From Paenibacillus sp. FSL R5-0490 (GTDB taxonomy: Bacteria > Bacillota > Bacilli > Bacillales > Cytobacillaceae): a stretch of DNA of 64,000 bases. This document shows positions 33,434 to 41,621 of this stretch, piece by piece. The stretch spans positions 1-64,000 of the forward strand of contig NZ_MRTQ01000017.1 in NCBI RefSeq assembly GCF_001956215.1. Reading direction: 5' to 3'. Below the pieces are notes generated by a model, which was given only the letters and a program-made list of their open reading frames with translations, had not been told where the DNA came from and searched no databases. The position numbers were made by a program, and so were the translations under genes. Numbering within the stretch: position 1 is the first letter of the stretch; each line of letters opens with the position of its first letter.

Positions 33434-34225
33434 ATGAAAAAATTAAGTATCTTCCTGAGTGTTTTTATTCTGTTTTTTTCCGGAACAGCTTATGCAAACT
33501 ACGGCAATTCGCCGGTTCATTGGGGATTTAAAAAGGCTAAAAATGAGGTGCCCGCTGAAGCGGGCAAGCCGCTTGATTCACTCCTTGAACGGCATGGCTC
33601 TTATTATAAAGGCGACACAAGCAAAAAGGAGATCTATTTAACATTCGATAATGGATATGAAAACGGCTATACCGGACAGGTCCTGGACGTTTTAAAAAAG
33701 GAAAATGTCCCTGCAGCTTTTTTTGTAACAGGCCATTATTTAAAAAGCGCACCGGATCTCGTCAAGAGGATGGCAGCTGAAGGGCATATAATAGGCAATC
33801 ACTCCTGGCATCATCCTGATATGACAAGAGTGAGCGATGAGAAATTTATCAAAGAGCTTGAAATGGTCCGTGCTGAAACCGAAAAGCTGACTGGTGTTAA
33901 GCAAATGGCTTATTTGCGGCCGCCGCGCGGGATATTCAGTGAGCGTACATTGGCTCTTGCTAAAAAGGAAGGTTACACGCACGTATTCTGGTCACTTGCT
34001 TTTGTAGACTGGCACACTGACCGGCAGAAGGGCTGGCAGTATTCATATGACAATATTATGCGCCAGATCCACCCTGGCTGTATTCTGCTTCTGCACACAG
34101 TCTCCAAGGACAATGCCGATGCTCTTGAAAAAGCCATCCAGGATCTGAAAAAACGCGGGTACACGTTTAAGAGCCTCGACGACTTGACATGGGAGCAGGC
34201 GATTGGGGAGCGGATGCTGTACTGA
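33434..34225 (+). CDS. pdaA: Delta-lactam-biosynthetic polysaccharide deacetylase
   Basis: 263 residues. Signal peptide (1-21, ending TAYA). NodB domain: TFDNGYENGYTGQV near 70-83 (Asn in place of the second Asp, as in PdaA), metal ligands in GNHSWHHPDM (His123, His127), and LRPPRG. De-acetylates N-acetylmuramic acid so that muramic-delta-lactam can form in spore cortex, required for germination. ATG at 33434 after GGAGGAGCTC. The syntenic location (yfjS) supports the name. Confidence 0.95.
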   Translation: MKKLSIFLSVFILFFSGTAYANYGNSPVHWGFKKAKNEVPAEAGKPLDSLLERHGSYYKGDTSKKEIYLTFDNGYENGYTGQVLDVLKKENVPAAFFVTGHYLKSAPDLVKRMAAEGHIIGNHSWHHPDMTRVSDEKFIKELEMVRAETEKLTGVKQMAYLRPPRGIFSERTLALAKKEGYTHVFWSLAFVDWHTDRQKGWQYSYDNIMRQIHPGCILLLHTVSKDNADALEKAIQDLKKRGYTFKSLDDLTWEQAIGERMLY

Positions 34226-34253
34226 AGTTTGGCAGGAATACAATGATCGGAGA

Positions 34254-34284
34254 AATAGACCCGGCTCGTCAGGGTCTATTTTTG
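34254..34284 (+). terminator. Terminator after pdaA
   Basis: AATAGACCC-ggctcgtca-GGGTCTATT then TTTG. Confidence 0.82.
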
Positions 34285-34349
34285 CATAGGTAAACAATTT
34301 TAGCGAAAAAATGCTATAATCGGGGAAAATGATAAAGGACGGATTCTTC

Positions 34350-35210
34350 TTGGAAAAGATACAAGTAGAAGGACCTTATAATTTTGATCTCGTACTGGAC
34401 AGGCTTTCGAACGATCCTCTTAATCAGGTTAATATAGAGGAAAGATCTGTGAAAGTACCTATGATGCTTAAGCGTCAGCCGGTCGTGGCAGAAGTAAAAG
34501 CTATCGGAACAACGGAACAGCCGGAATTTTTAATTTCCGGAACGGATGGCCCCCTTAAAGAAAAAGCAGCTGAGCGCTTATCGGAAATATTCCAATGGCA
34601 TCTGCCGCTTGAGACCATTCACAAACATTTTCAAAACACAGAATTACAGCCGATATTTGAAGAGCATTATGGAACGCCTATTGTGCTCGACTTTGATCCA
34701 TACGGCTGTATCTTGAAATGCATTATCCACCAGCAGCTGAACCTTGCGTTTGCACACACATTAACAGAACGGTTTGTGAAAACCTTTGGATTTGAACAAG
34801 ACGGTGTGTGGTTCTATCCGCTGCCTGAAAAAGTGGCAGAACTTAAGGTGGAAGACCTAAGAGAACTGCAGTTCAGCGGACGGAAGGCGGAATATGTCAT
34901 TGGCATTGCAAAAGAAACAGCCGCGGGAAATATAAACTTTGATGAGCTTAAAAACCTTTCAGATGAAGAAATTTATGATAAACTGATCAAATTGCGCGGT
35001 GTCGGTCCCTGGACTGTCCAGAATTTCTTAATGTTCGGGCTTGGCCGGCCAAATCTTTTTCCGGCTGCAGACATCGGCATCCAGAATGCCTTGAAAAAAT
35101 TATATAAATTAGAAGTGAAACCGACTCTTGAGGAAATGGAGACATTTTCAAAGAGCTGGAATCCTTATTTGAGCTATGCTTCGCTTTATTTGTGGAGAAG
35201 CATCGAGTAA
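34350..35210 (+). CDS. yfjP: DNA-3-methyladenine glycosylase, AlkA-like
   Basis: About 286 residues. HhH-GPD superfamily: an N-terminal AlkA-like domain, then helix-hairpin-helix LRGVGPWTVQNFLMFGLGR with the catalytic Asp in FPAADIGIQNAL. Removes alkylated purines as the first step of base excision repair. The TTG at 34350 is chosen with AAAGGACGGA upstream; an ATG at 34329 would add seven residues. It leads directly into rlmCD, 19 bases later. Confidence 0.88.
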   Translation: MEKIQVEGPYNFDLVLDRLSNDPLNQVNIEERSVKVPMMLKRQPVVAEVKAIGTTEQPEFLISGTDGPLKEKAAERLSEIFQWHLPLETIHKHFQNTELQPIFEEHYGTPIVLDFDPYGCILKCIIHQQLNLAFAHTLTERFVKTFGFEQDGVWFYPLPEKVAELKVEDLRELQFSGRKAEYVIGIAKETAAGNINFDELKNLSDEEIYDKLIKLRGVGPWTVQNFLMFGLGRPNLFPAADIGIQNALKKLYKLEVKPTLEEMETFSKSWNPYLSYASLYLWRSIE

Positions 35211-35229
35211 TTTGGAGTGATGAAGGATC

Positions 35230-36609
35230 ATGAAACAAGAACAAACAGCTAAATTACAACTAAAGCAGACGTTCCCGCTGACAATCAAAAGGCTTGGCAT
35301 CAATGGCGAAGGTGTCGGTTATTTTAAAAGGCAGGTCGTATTTGTCCCTGGGGCACTGCCAGGCGAGGAAATTGTCGCAGAAGCAACAAAGGTAAATCCA
35401 AAGTTTTCTGAGGCCAAAATCAAGAAAATCCGCAAAAAGTCGGAGTTCCGCGTCCAGCCCCCATGCCCGGTCTATCATGAGTGCGGTGGCTGCCAGCTAC
35501 AGCATCTCCGCTATGATCAGCAGCTGAAGGAAAAGCGGGATATCATTATTCAAGCTTTAGAACGGCACACAAAGCTGAATCCTGAGAAGCTGGATATAAA
35601 AGAAACCATTGGAATGGAAGATCCATGGAGCTACAGAAATAAAAGCCAGTTCCAGGTTGGCCAAAAAGACGGGAAGGTGCTGGCTGGTTTATATGGCATG
35701 AATTCGCACCGCCTGATTAATATTGAGCACTGTGCGGTCCAGCATCCGCAGACAACCAAGGCAACAGAAACAGTGAAGCGGATTCTTCAGGACCTGCGAA
35801 TCCCCATTTATAATGAGAGAAACCGCAAAGGCATCGTGAGAACAATCGTTGCCAGGGTAGGGATAAAAACAGGCGAGCTGCAGATCGTATTAATTACAGC
35901 TCAAAAAGAGCTTCCTAAAAAAGAGATCATTATCGAAAAAATAAAAAGTGAGCTGCCTGAAGTAAAGTCCATCATCCAAAACGTGAACGGTGAAAAAACC
36001 TCCATTATTTTTGGACAGGAAACCACGAATCTGGATGGAAGCGACTTTATCCAGGAAACACTTGGAGACCTTCAGTTTGAACTATCGGCACGGACTTTCT
36101 TCCAGCTGAACCCTGAACAGACGGTCAAGCTTTATAATGAAGTCAAAAGAGCGGCGGCTTTAACAGGCAAGGAAAAAGTAGCTGACGCATACTGCGGCGT
36201 AGGAACGATTGGACTATGGGTAGCCGATCAGGCAGCCGAAATCCGCGGCATGGATATCATCAGAGAATCCATTGAAGATGCAAAGAAAAACGCGGCCCGC
36301 CATGGAATCAAGCATGCCCAATACGTAGTCGGCAAAGCAGAAGAATGGCTTCCGAAATGGACAAAAGAAGGCTGGAAGCCGGACGTCATCATTGTTGATC
36401 CGCCAAGAACAGGACTGGACCAGCAACTGTTAAAGACGATTTTGAAAGTCCAGCCGAAGAAAGTGGTTTATGTCTCGTGTAACCCATCCACATTGGCGAA
36501 GGATATTTCAGTCTTGAGTTCCAAATATAAAGTAAATGGGATACAGCCTGTGGATATGTTTCCGCAGACGGCGCATGTTGAGGCGGTTACACTGCTTGAA
36601 CTCAAATAA
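35230..36609 (+). CDS. rlmCD: 23S rRNA (uracil-C5)-methyltransferase RlmCD
   Basis: 459 residues. TRAM domain at about 10-70, a 4Fe-4S cluster binding region with Cys79, Cys85, Cys88 ([12 protein letters not shown]), then the methyltransferase domain with motif [12 protein letters not shown] and the catalytic Cys in [12 protein letters not shown]. Makes m5U747 and m5U1939 in B. subtilis 23S rRNA. The final 11 codons recur as a diverged copy at 40222, marking an island boundary. Confidence 0.95.
   Translation: MKQEQTAKLQLKQTFPLTIKRLGINGEGVGYFKRQVVFVPGALPGEEIVAEATKVNPKFSEAKIKKIRKKSEFRVQPPCPVYHECGGCQLQHLRYDQQLKEKRDIIIQALERHTKLNPEKLDIKETIGMEDPWSYRNKSQFQVGQKDGKVLAGLYGMNSHRLINIEHCAVQHPQTTKATETVKRILQDLRIPIYNERNRKGIVRTIVARVGIKTGELQIVLITAQKELPKKEIIIEKIKSELPEVKSIIQNVNGEKTSIIFGQETTNLDGSDFIQETLGDLQFELSARTFFQLNPEQTVKLYNEVKRAAALTGKEKVADAYCGVGTIGLWVADQAAEIRGMDIIRESIEDAKKNAARHGIKHAQYVVGKAEEWLPKWTKEGWKPDVIIVDPPRTGLDQQLLKTILKVQPKKVVYVSCNPSTLAKDISVLSSKYKVNGIQPVDMFPQTAHVEAVTLLELK
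36574..36609 (+). repeat. rlmCD 3'-end direct repeat, left copy
   Basis: The final 36 bases of rlmCD match 40222-40257 at 32 positions. The repeat bounds about 3.6 kb of mostly AT-rich DNA. Confidence 0.8.
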
Positions 36610-36652
36610 CTCGTTTGTGTTTCTATAAAAATTAGCAGGGAGAGAATTTTGT

Positions 36653-36850
36653 ATGGATGCAAATAAAAAATGGCTCTCCATTCCTAAAGAATTTAGAAGC
36701 CAACTTAGAAAAAACGTCTTTTGTACAAAATGTAAAGATGCTGTCACTATGGAGAGTTTTACGATTGGAGACCATCAATTTGGATTAGTTCTGCATGGCA
36801 AATGCCAGCAGTGCGGGCATGAAGTGGTAAGAGTTGTTGAAGCTGAGTAA
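36653..36850 (+). CDS. Small zinc-ribbon protein
   Basis: 65 residues. Two CxxC pairs, VFCTKCKDAVTM and GKCQQCGHEVVRV, 27 residues apart, separated by a beta-rich stretch (SFTIGDHQFGLVLHG). Probably a structural zinc ribbon. Ribosome site CAGGGAGAG precedes the ATG. It follows rlmCD but is absent beside the second rlmCD tail at 40222. Function unknown. Confidence 0.7.
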   Translation: MDANKKWLSIPKEFRSQLRKNVFCTKCKDAVTMESFTIGDHQFGLVLHGKCQQCGHEVVRVVEAE

Positions 36851-36894
36851 AGTTATATATAGATAGCTATCTGCCTCAAGGGGGATCAGCAGTT

Positions 36895-37025
36895 TATGTG
36901 CTTCTTTCAGACTCCATCCTGAAACAAGCCTGAATGAGGAGTGGTTGTTGTTAACCGCTCTTTTTTTGTTGAAGTAACAAAAGGTTGTGGTGGGAGGGAG
37001 AATCTGTCCCTTTGACCCGTCCTGG
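36895..37025 (+). repeat. Diverged direct repeat with terminator, left copy
   Basis: Contains TTTCAGACTCCATCCTGAAAC, AATGAGGAGTGGT, the stem GAGTGGTT-gttgtt-AACCGCTC with seven T (36940-36968), GTTGAAGTAACAAAA and CTGTCCCTTTGACCCG. The same block order appears at 40335-40465. Confidence 0.8.
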
Positions 37026-37525
37026 ATCTATTCTAATAGATAAATACTTATCATTTTTTTTTGCTAATTTGAAAGCCGACTTTTTGTTCATGAGTCTAAG
37101 TAATCTCTGCTTAATTAGCTTATTATCGGGTTAGTATTTGTTTCTGTATTTCCAAAAATATGCATCTTGGATTTTTATACTCCAAGTCTGTACTTGAAAA
37201 ATATGATTTATTTTCTGTAAAAACTTCACCTTATTGACTATGTAATAAATAAAAAAAAGATTTGGAATTTTAACCATCGAAGAATAATCTCTGTCATCAC
37301 CACTCTAGCCACTGGAAGTTTGGGAAAGATTGTAGTAACAAAATTAATTAAGCTCTACTGCTTAATAGGATAATAGGTTGAACTTCGTTTTTAGTTTTGC
37401 TAATTTTAAGATGATTTTCAGGAAACATTCTAAGTATTTAATTCATTTGGAATAATAAACAACAAGGAACATATTTACAAATTGGTAAAAAAGTAATAAA
37501 CTAACAATAGTCGAAAATACCTAAA
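37026..37525. other. AT-rich non-coding stretch in the island
   Basis: No ORF of note. A promoter TTTACA (37474-37479), 17 bases, TAAACT (37497-37502) leads into the riboswitch. The remainder shows no recognised structure. Confidence 0.5.
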
Positions 37526-37526
37526 T

Positions 37527-37605
37527 TCAAATGGCAAACTACTTGAAAAAGTAGGACGCAAAACTATAGGGGCTAAATCTTCTGACACGCCAGCCAGTTG
37601 TAAAT
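37527..37605 (+). ncRNA. c-di-GMP-I (GEMM-I) riboswitch in accessory island
   Basis: TGGCAAACT, hairpin CTACTT-GAAA-AAGTAG with GNRA loop, invariant GGACGCAAAA, receptor ATAGGGGCTAAA and CGCCAGCCAG, with P1 closed by GTTG (37597-37600). A following hairpin GTTGTAAATCT...AGATTTTCAAC shares GTTG with P1 and CAAC with the terminator at 37621. Mutually exclusive structures predict that ligand binding frees the terminator and switches downstream genes off. Confidence 0.9.
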
Positions 37606-37618
37606 CTTTTATAGATTT

Positions 37619-37646
37619 TCAACGTCCTATAACGGGCGTTTTTTTG
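37619..37646 (+). terminator. Riboswitch-controlled intrinsic terminator
   Basis: AACGTCC-tataac-GGGCGTT (37621-37640) then T run to 37645. No gene lies between the aptamer and this terminator. Confidence 0.85.
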
Positions 37647-37713
37647 TTTTATAGCTGAATATAGGAATGTTTGAAGGAAAAACTTAACCTGATACACATA
37701 GGCTTATAAAATT

Positions 37714-37848
37714 ATGTTTAGTATCGTTCTAAATATTATCTGTTTAGGTGTCGTGTTGATGGCAGTTGGATCAATAGCGAAGTTAACTGTGAAGGCATTG
37801 ATTAAAGCAAATTGTATTATAATGGTTTCGAAACTGCGAAAACATTAA
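37714..37848 (+). CDS. Possible 44-residue membrane peptide downstream of riboswitch
   Basis: MFSIVLNIICLGVVLMAVGS followed by a short basic tail, one predicted membrane helix. First in-frame ATG after the riboswitch terminator, but with only a poor ribosome site. Could be a real small gene controlled by c-di-GMP, or a decayed remnant. Confidence 0.35.
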   Translation: MFSIVLNIICLGVVLMAVGSIAKLTVKALIKANCIIMVSKLRKH

Positions 37849-38071
37849 AAACCACAATGTTATTATATTTCAAAAATACATCTACTAACCGATTGTCAAA
37901 TCAAGAAGTTACTATACTATGATAGTTTATAAAAAATTGGAATAATTCGATTGGATGGAAATGAAGATATAAAGGAATTTATTTTGGTTTATACCGTAGA
38001 AAGGTTAATGAAGGATTTTTTATCAGCAATATACACTAAAATATGAAAGTTTTGAAAGGTGTTTGGGGAGC

Positions 38072-38962
38072 ATGGGTGGTATGTTAGATAATTTTTTTTC
38101 AAAATCGGAACAAAAGAAGTTAGCTGAATTTTCTCGGAGAGCCAAAAAAGAGTTATCCTCTTTGCCATTAATATCAGCGATTGGTGATTCACTTCAAGGT
38201 GCTTCAGGATTAGGAGAACTTCAACAAAATTTAATAGATCATCCTGACAATCCTAAAAATTGGCTTTTTTACTTTGAAGCCTTTACTTTCTATAAAAGAA
38301 TAAATAGTGGTGTCAATGTAGGACGTGGGGTCATTAATCCTGTGGGTTTTTTTGCAGGTAAAGGTATATCAAAAGGGTTAAATACATTGGATGATACCTA
38401 TGAATCTTTTGATCCTATAAAATGTTTGGGCATGACAATTGCTTTATCTATGAAAAGAATAAAGGATAAGAATAGAAAAATATTAGGTGAGGACCTTGTT
38501 ATCTTGGCTAAAGCATTAGGGTACTCAGCAGCATCTGCAAATACAATAAATCAAAGAAACAAAATGCTAAACTATGGCATTGATTATATGTCACGGGCAA
38601 TTCAAGTGGAAAAAAACCAAGGAAAAAAAGCGGAATACTTATTTTATCTTTCTCAACTCTATGATCAGGGACAGAAAAAAACATTGAAACTAAGAACATT
38701 AAATATATCTAGAAAATTGGGATTCCAGCCTGCAGATAAATTATTAAAATCTTTATTAAAAAAGAAACTGCAAGATAACAATGATAAATTAGTCATAGAT
38801 CAAACAGTAACAAATACGCCATATAGAGCATTCTATTTAACATATTATCCAGACATTGATTCACGTATTGAAAATACTTGGGAACATGTAAAGAAGCAGC
38901 AGCAAAAGAAGTTATCTGAAACAGGTAAGAGAATTGGGAGTTTTTTAGACAAACATTTATAG
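38072..38962 (+). CDS. Unknown protein of the c-di-GMP island
   Basis: About 297 residues, no signal peptide or clear membrane helix. The N-terminus is MGGMLDNFFSKSEQKKLAEF. The middle has Gly-rich INPVGFFAGKGISKGLN. The region NYGIDYMSRAIQVEKNQGKKAEYLFYL split across two helices resembles a tetratricopeptide-type hairpin. The C-terminus is strongly basic (KKQQQKKLSETGKR). Start ambiguous: ATG 38072 or 38081, or TTG 38063. It is followed after 11 bases by the Asp-rich repeat gene. AT-rich composition unlike its neighbours outside the island. No family recognised. Confidence 0.65.
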   Translation: MGGMLDNFFSKSEQKKLAEFSRRAKKELSSLPLISAIGDSLQGASGLGELQQNLIDHPDNPKNWLFYFEAFTFYKRINSGVNVGRGVINPVGFFAGKGISKGLNTLDDTYESFDPIKCLGMTIALSMKRIKDKNRKILGEDLVILAKALGYSAASANTINQRNKMLNYGIDYMSRAIQVEKNQGKKAEYLFYLSQLYDQGQKKTLKLRTLNISRKLGFQPADKLLKSLLKKKLQDNNDKLVIDQTVTNTPYRAFYLTYYPDIDSRIENTWEHVKKQQQKKLSETGKRIGSFLDKHL

Positions 38963-38973
38963 GAGGATGCAAA

Positions 38974-39300
38974 ATGGCTATAGATTTTGACCCATTCGAT
39001 GTATTAGATATGAACTATGACATGGAAGTTGATGCAAACGATCTACAAATGTACGAGTTGGAAAACCATGGTACCTATTCAATCAATGATATTGATCATG
39101 ATTTAGTTCTTGATAAATTCGATATGGATTTAAATAATGATCTATATATAGACAAATTTCAAGCAGATTTAGATCACAATAATATAATTGATAGTTTCGA
39201 GCAAAACTTTGGACTTACTAATTGGAATCATGATTTAAACCATGATAAAAACATCGATGCTATAGACCAGGCTTTGGCTAAAAGTATTTATGGTCTATAG
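38974..39300 (+). CDS. Dockerin/EF-hand-like Asp-rich repeat protein
   Basis: 108 residues, very acidic. Repeated units of 12-14 residues of type D-x-[ND]-x-[DN]-x-x-[IL]-D-x-[FI]: DHDLVLDKFDMD, DLNNDLYIDKFQAD, DLDHNNIIDSFEQN, DLNHDKNIDAIDQA. The spacing of Asp/Asn resembles calcium-binding loops of EF-hands and dockerins. No signal peptide. TAGGAGGATG site directly after the 297-residue protein gene, so they are co-transcribed and perhaps partners. No assigned family. Confidence 0.65.
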   Translation: MAIDFDPFDVLDMNYDMEVDANDLQMYELENHGTYSINDIDHDLVLDKFDMDLNNDLYIDKFQADLDHNNIIDSFEQNFGLTNWNHDLNHDKNIDAIDQALAKSIYGL

Positions 39301-39402
39301 AATCATAAGTTAAGTCATGTCTAGAGTTATATTGAAAATGAAAATAAATTTTTCTTGACTGGTGTTAGTCTTTTTTGCCTATGACTATAAAGGTGGATAA
39401 TG

Positions 39403-39966
39403 ATGAGTTTTAAATATTGCCCTAATTGTGGTTTAAAGAGAAAAGTGAATTCAGCTCATTGTAGTAATTGTCAATTTAATTTCAACTCTATTAGTTTTAG
39501 TAAAATGAAAGATTCAATAGAAAATCGAAATAATCAATCAGTTGATAAACCAAATGTGCTTTTCTCGGTAATTAGTTTTATGACAAATACAATTTTTATC
39601 TTTTGGTATGTATGGCTATATTTTATAACTAAAGAGACTATTACCCGTGGTGATTCCGAAATTCAAGTTATTACATATCCAATTTTGTTAGCTTTATTCT
39701 TTTATATTCTTTCAGCAATATTATATTTTAGGAAAGGCGGATTTTTTTTCTGGATATCTGTAATCTTGGTTTTGATTATGATAGTACCAGAAGTAATATT
39801 TTTGTTTGAATTTAAGGAGTTCTATAATAGCGTTGGGAATATTTATGGAGATATCGATTCGTTTTTAGTCATCTCAGCAATCCCATTATTTTTCTCCCTA
39901 ATTATTTGTGCATGTAACGTTGTGATTATTTTCTTGAGGTTAATAAAAAAGCCAGGTAAAAGTTGA
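39403..39966 (+). CDS. Zinc-ribbon membrane protein
   Basis: 187 residues. An N-terminal zinc ribbon (YCPNCGLKRKVNSAHCSNCQ) is followed by a linker and about four membrane helices. Such cytoplasmic ribbon plus membrane layouts are common in small Bacillus membrane proteins of unknown role. Starts ATGATG, the second chosen by spacing to AAAGGTGG. AT-rich like the two genes before it, which lie about 100 bases upstream. Island cargo. Confidence 0.65.
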   Translation: MSFKYCPNCGLKRKVNSAHCSNCQFNFNSISFSKMKDSIENRNNQSVDKPNVLFSVISFMTNTIFIFWYVWLYFITKETITRGDSEIQVITYPILLALFFYILSAILYFRKGGFFFWISVILVLIMIVPEVIFLFEFKEFYNSVGNIYGDIDSFLVISAIPLFFSLIICACNVVIIFLRLIKKPGKS

Positions 39967-40221
39967 AATGAACGCGTCGAAGTAATTTAATTTTTGATGA
40001 ATGTGTTACAAAAGTACTTTATGATTTAATATGCTTTCTTCAAAGATTAGATGGTAAGAATATTCTTATGTAATAATGGCTTTTTGGACTAGTCATCTGT
40101 GATGACAGTATGTACTAATTTGTGAGGGGCGCATGGAGTGAATTTATACGCCTTACTCTATTTAAATCGCAAGTGCTATTCAAATATATTAATGAGATTT
40201 ATATGCACGATCAAATCCTCA
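39967..40221. other. Intergenic sequence at the right side of the island
   Basis: No ORF with coding character. AT-rich, with no terminator or promoter that I would defend. Confidence 0.4.
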
Positions 40222-40257
40222 CATGTTGAGGCGTGTACGCTGCTGGAACTCAAATAA
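40222..40257 (+). pseudogene. Remnant of a second rlmCD 3' end
   Basis: Encodes HVEACTLLELK and TAA against [11 protein letters not shown] and TAA of intact rlmCD, with 4 of 36 bases different and two of those changes synonymous. Diverged as an orthologous coding end would be, not a recent copy. Marks the right boundary of the island. Confidence 0.8.
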
Positions 40258-40334
40258 TACAATTGTGCCGGATCAGCTATTAATCGCAAATAAGCAAACA
40301 TTAATATGCCTATAACATGATAATTACTATTTTA

Positions 40335-40465
40335 TAGGCTTGTTTCAGACCTCCGTCCTGAAACATTTGAATGAGGAGTGGTATGCTGACAACCGCTCTT
40401 TTTTTGTTGAAATAACAAAATGTTATGCTCGAACGATGAACCTGTCCCCCTGACCCGCCTGATGA
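40335..40465 (+). repeat. Diverged direct repeat with terminator, right copy
   Basis: TTTCAGACCTCCGTCCTGAAAC, AATGAGGAGTGGT, stem GAGTGGT...ACCGCTC with seven T (40377-40408), GTTGAAATAACAAAA, CTGTCCCCCTGACCCG. Colinear with 36895-37025. Confidence 0.8.
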
Positions 40466-40681
40466 ATTCAGTTTGACCCCTTTGAAGCATGCCCGCCTGA
40501 GCAAACCAATACCATAGAGTACTACAAAGAATACTTACAAAATGATATACATAGCCTCACTTTTTCAGTCAGCTGAAAGGTTTCATTTCTGATGTTTTAA
40601 TCAGTCATATTAAAAATTTTTTAATTTACCCTGTCCTTTTTGCTGTTTTCTTTATATATAAGGGGTGAGGGAGCTGAATCA

Positions 40682-40756
40682 ATGGATAGTGTCAATGATG
40701 ACCTTTTTGAGATTCAGCGAACCATTTCTGGAGATATTCTGGAGGGATTCAAATGA
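40682..40756 (+). CDS. Possible 24-residue ORF coupled to phage replication gene
   Basis: MDSVNDDLFEIQRTISGDIL followed by EGFK. Its TGA overlaps the ATG of the next gene (ATGA), and GAGGGAGCTG lies upstream. The coupling suggests a leader peptide, or a trimmed upstream gene. Not recognised. Confidence 0.4.
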   Translation: MDSVNDDLFEIQRTISGDILEGFK

Positions 40757-41430
40757 GCAAGTTTTTGGTGGGGGAGCGGCCCATTATAGTGATTCCATCG
40801 CTCGCGGTGAAGCTGGGAATGAAGGAGGCGATAGTGCTTCAGCATGTCCATTATTGGCTTTCGGTCAGCAGGAATGAGAAGGATGGCCGAAAATGGGTTT
40901 ACAACACATATGAAGAATGGAAGAAACAATTGCCTTTCTGGTCGCTGAGTACAATTAAACGGACGATTGCCATTCTTGAGGAAAAGGGTTATCTCCTGTC
41001 GGATAACTTCAATGCACATAATTGGGATCAGACGAAATGGTATTCGATTGACTATGAAAAGCTGAAAGAGATTGAGGGAGAATTAAAGGGGCCAATTCAA
41101 ATGAAGGGCAGTGAATATTCCCATCAGGATGGCGAGGAAACGGACATTCCGTATGCTGCCATCATCCAATATCTTAATGAGAAAACGGATTCGGGCTACC
41201 GGGAGAGCTCCAGGAAATCGAGGAGTCTGATCAGGGCCTGGTGGGAACAAGGCTTCACCTTTAAGGATTTTCAAAAGGTTATTGATTTGAAGGCGGCCGA
41301 GTGGAAGAGAGACCCGCAATATTCCCGCTACCTGAGACCTGAAACACTGTTTGGCTCAAAATTTGAAGCGTATTTAAATCAAAAGCCGCAAACGAAACAG
41401 CTGCGGGAGGAAGATTTTAACCTAGACTGA
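40753..41430 (+). CDS. Orphan phage replication protein with conserved phage C-terminal domain
   Basis: 225 residues. An N-terminal winged-helix part (LPFWSLSTIKRTIAILEEKG) is followed by a C-terminal domain AAIIQYLNEKTDSGYRESSR...YLRPETLFGSKFEAYLNQ. That domain is the conserved phage C-terminal module (TIGR02220) of DnaD-like replication initiators. GGAGGG before ATG. No other phage genes are present. Probably a prophage remnant or a domesticated orphan; the frame is intact. Confidence 0.8.
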   Translation: MSKFLVGERPIIVIPSLAVKLGMKEAIVLQHVHYWLSVSRNEKDGRKWVYNTYEEWKKQLPFWSLSTIKRTIAILEEKGYLLSDNFNAHNWDQTKWYSIDYEKLKEIEGELKGPIQMKGSEYSHQDGEETDIPYAAIIQYLNEKTDSGYRESSRKSRSLIRAWWEQGFTFKDFQKVIDLKAAEWKRDPQYSRYLRPETLFGSKFEAYLNQKPQTKQLREEDFNLD

Positions 41431-41621
41431 CTAACTGGAATTGCTAAAGAGCCGCTGATTAAAAACTAAGGAAAAAATATCTAATGTGAAACCTCTGCAG
41501 GCAGTTTGATAAAAAGTGACCAACCATGGTATAAGTGTATAAGTAGCAGAAATAGGCTGCTTTTTAATTTTGGGATATGGGTAAGCATGGTATCCCATAA
41601 TGAGAGGATTGGAATGTAAAG

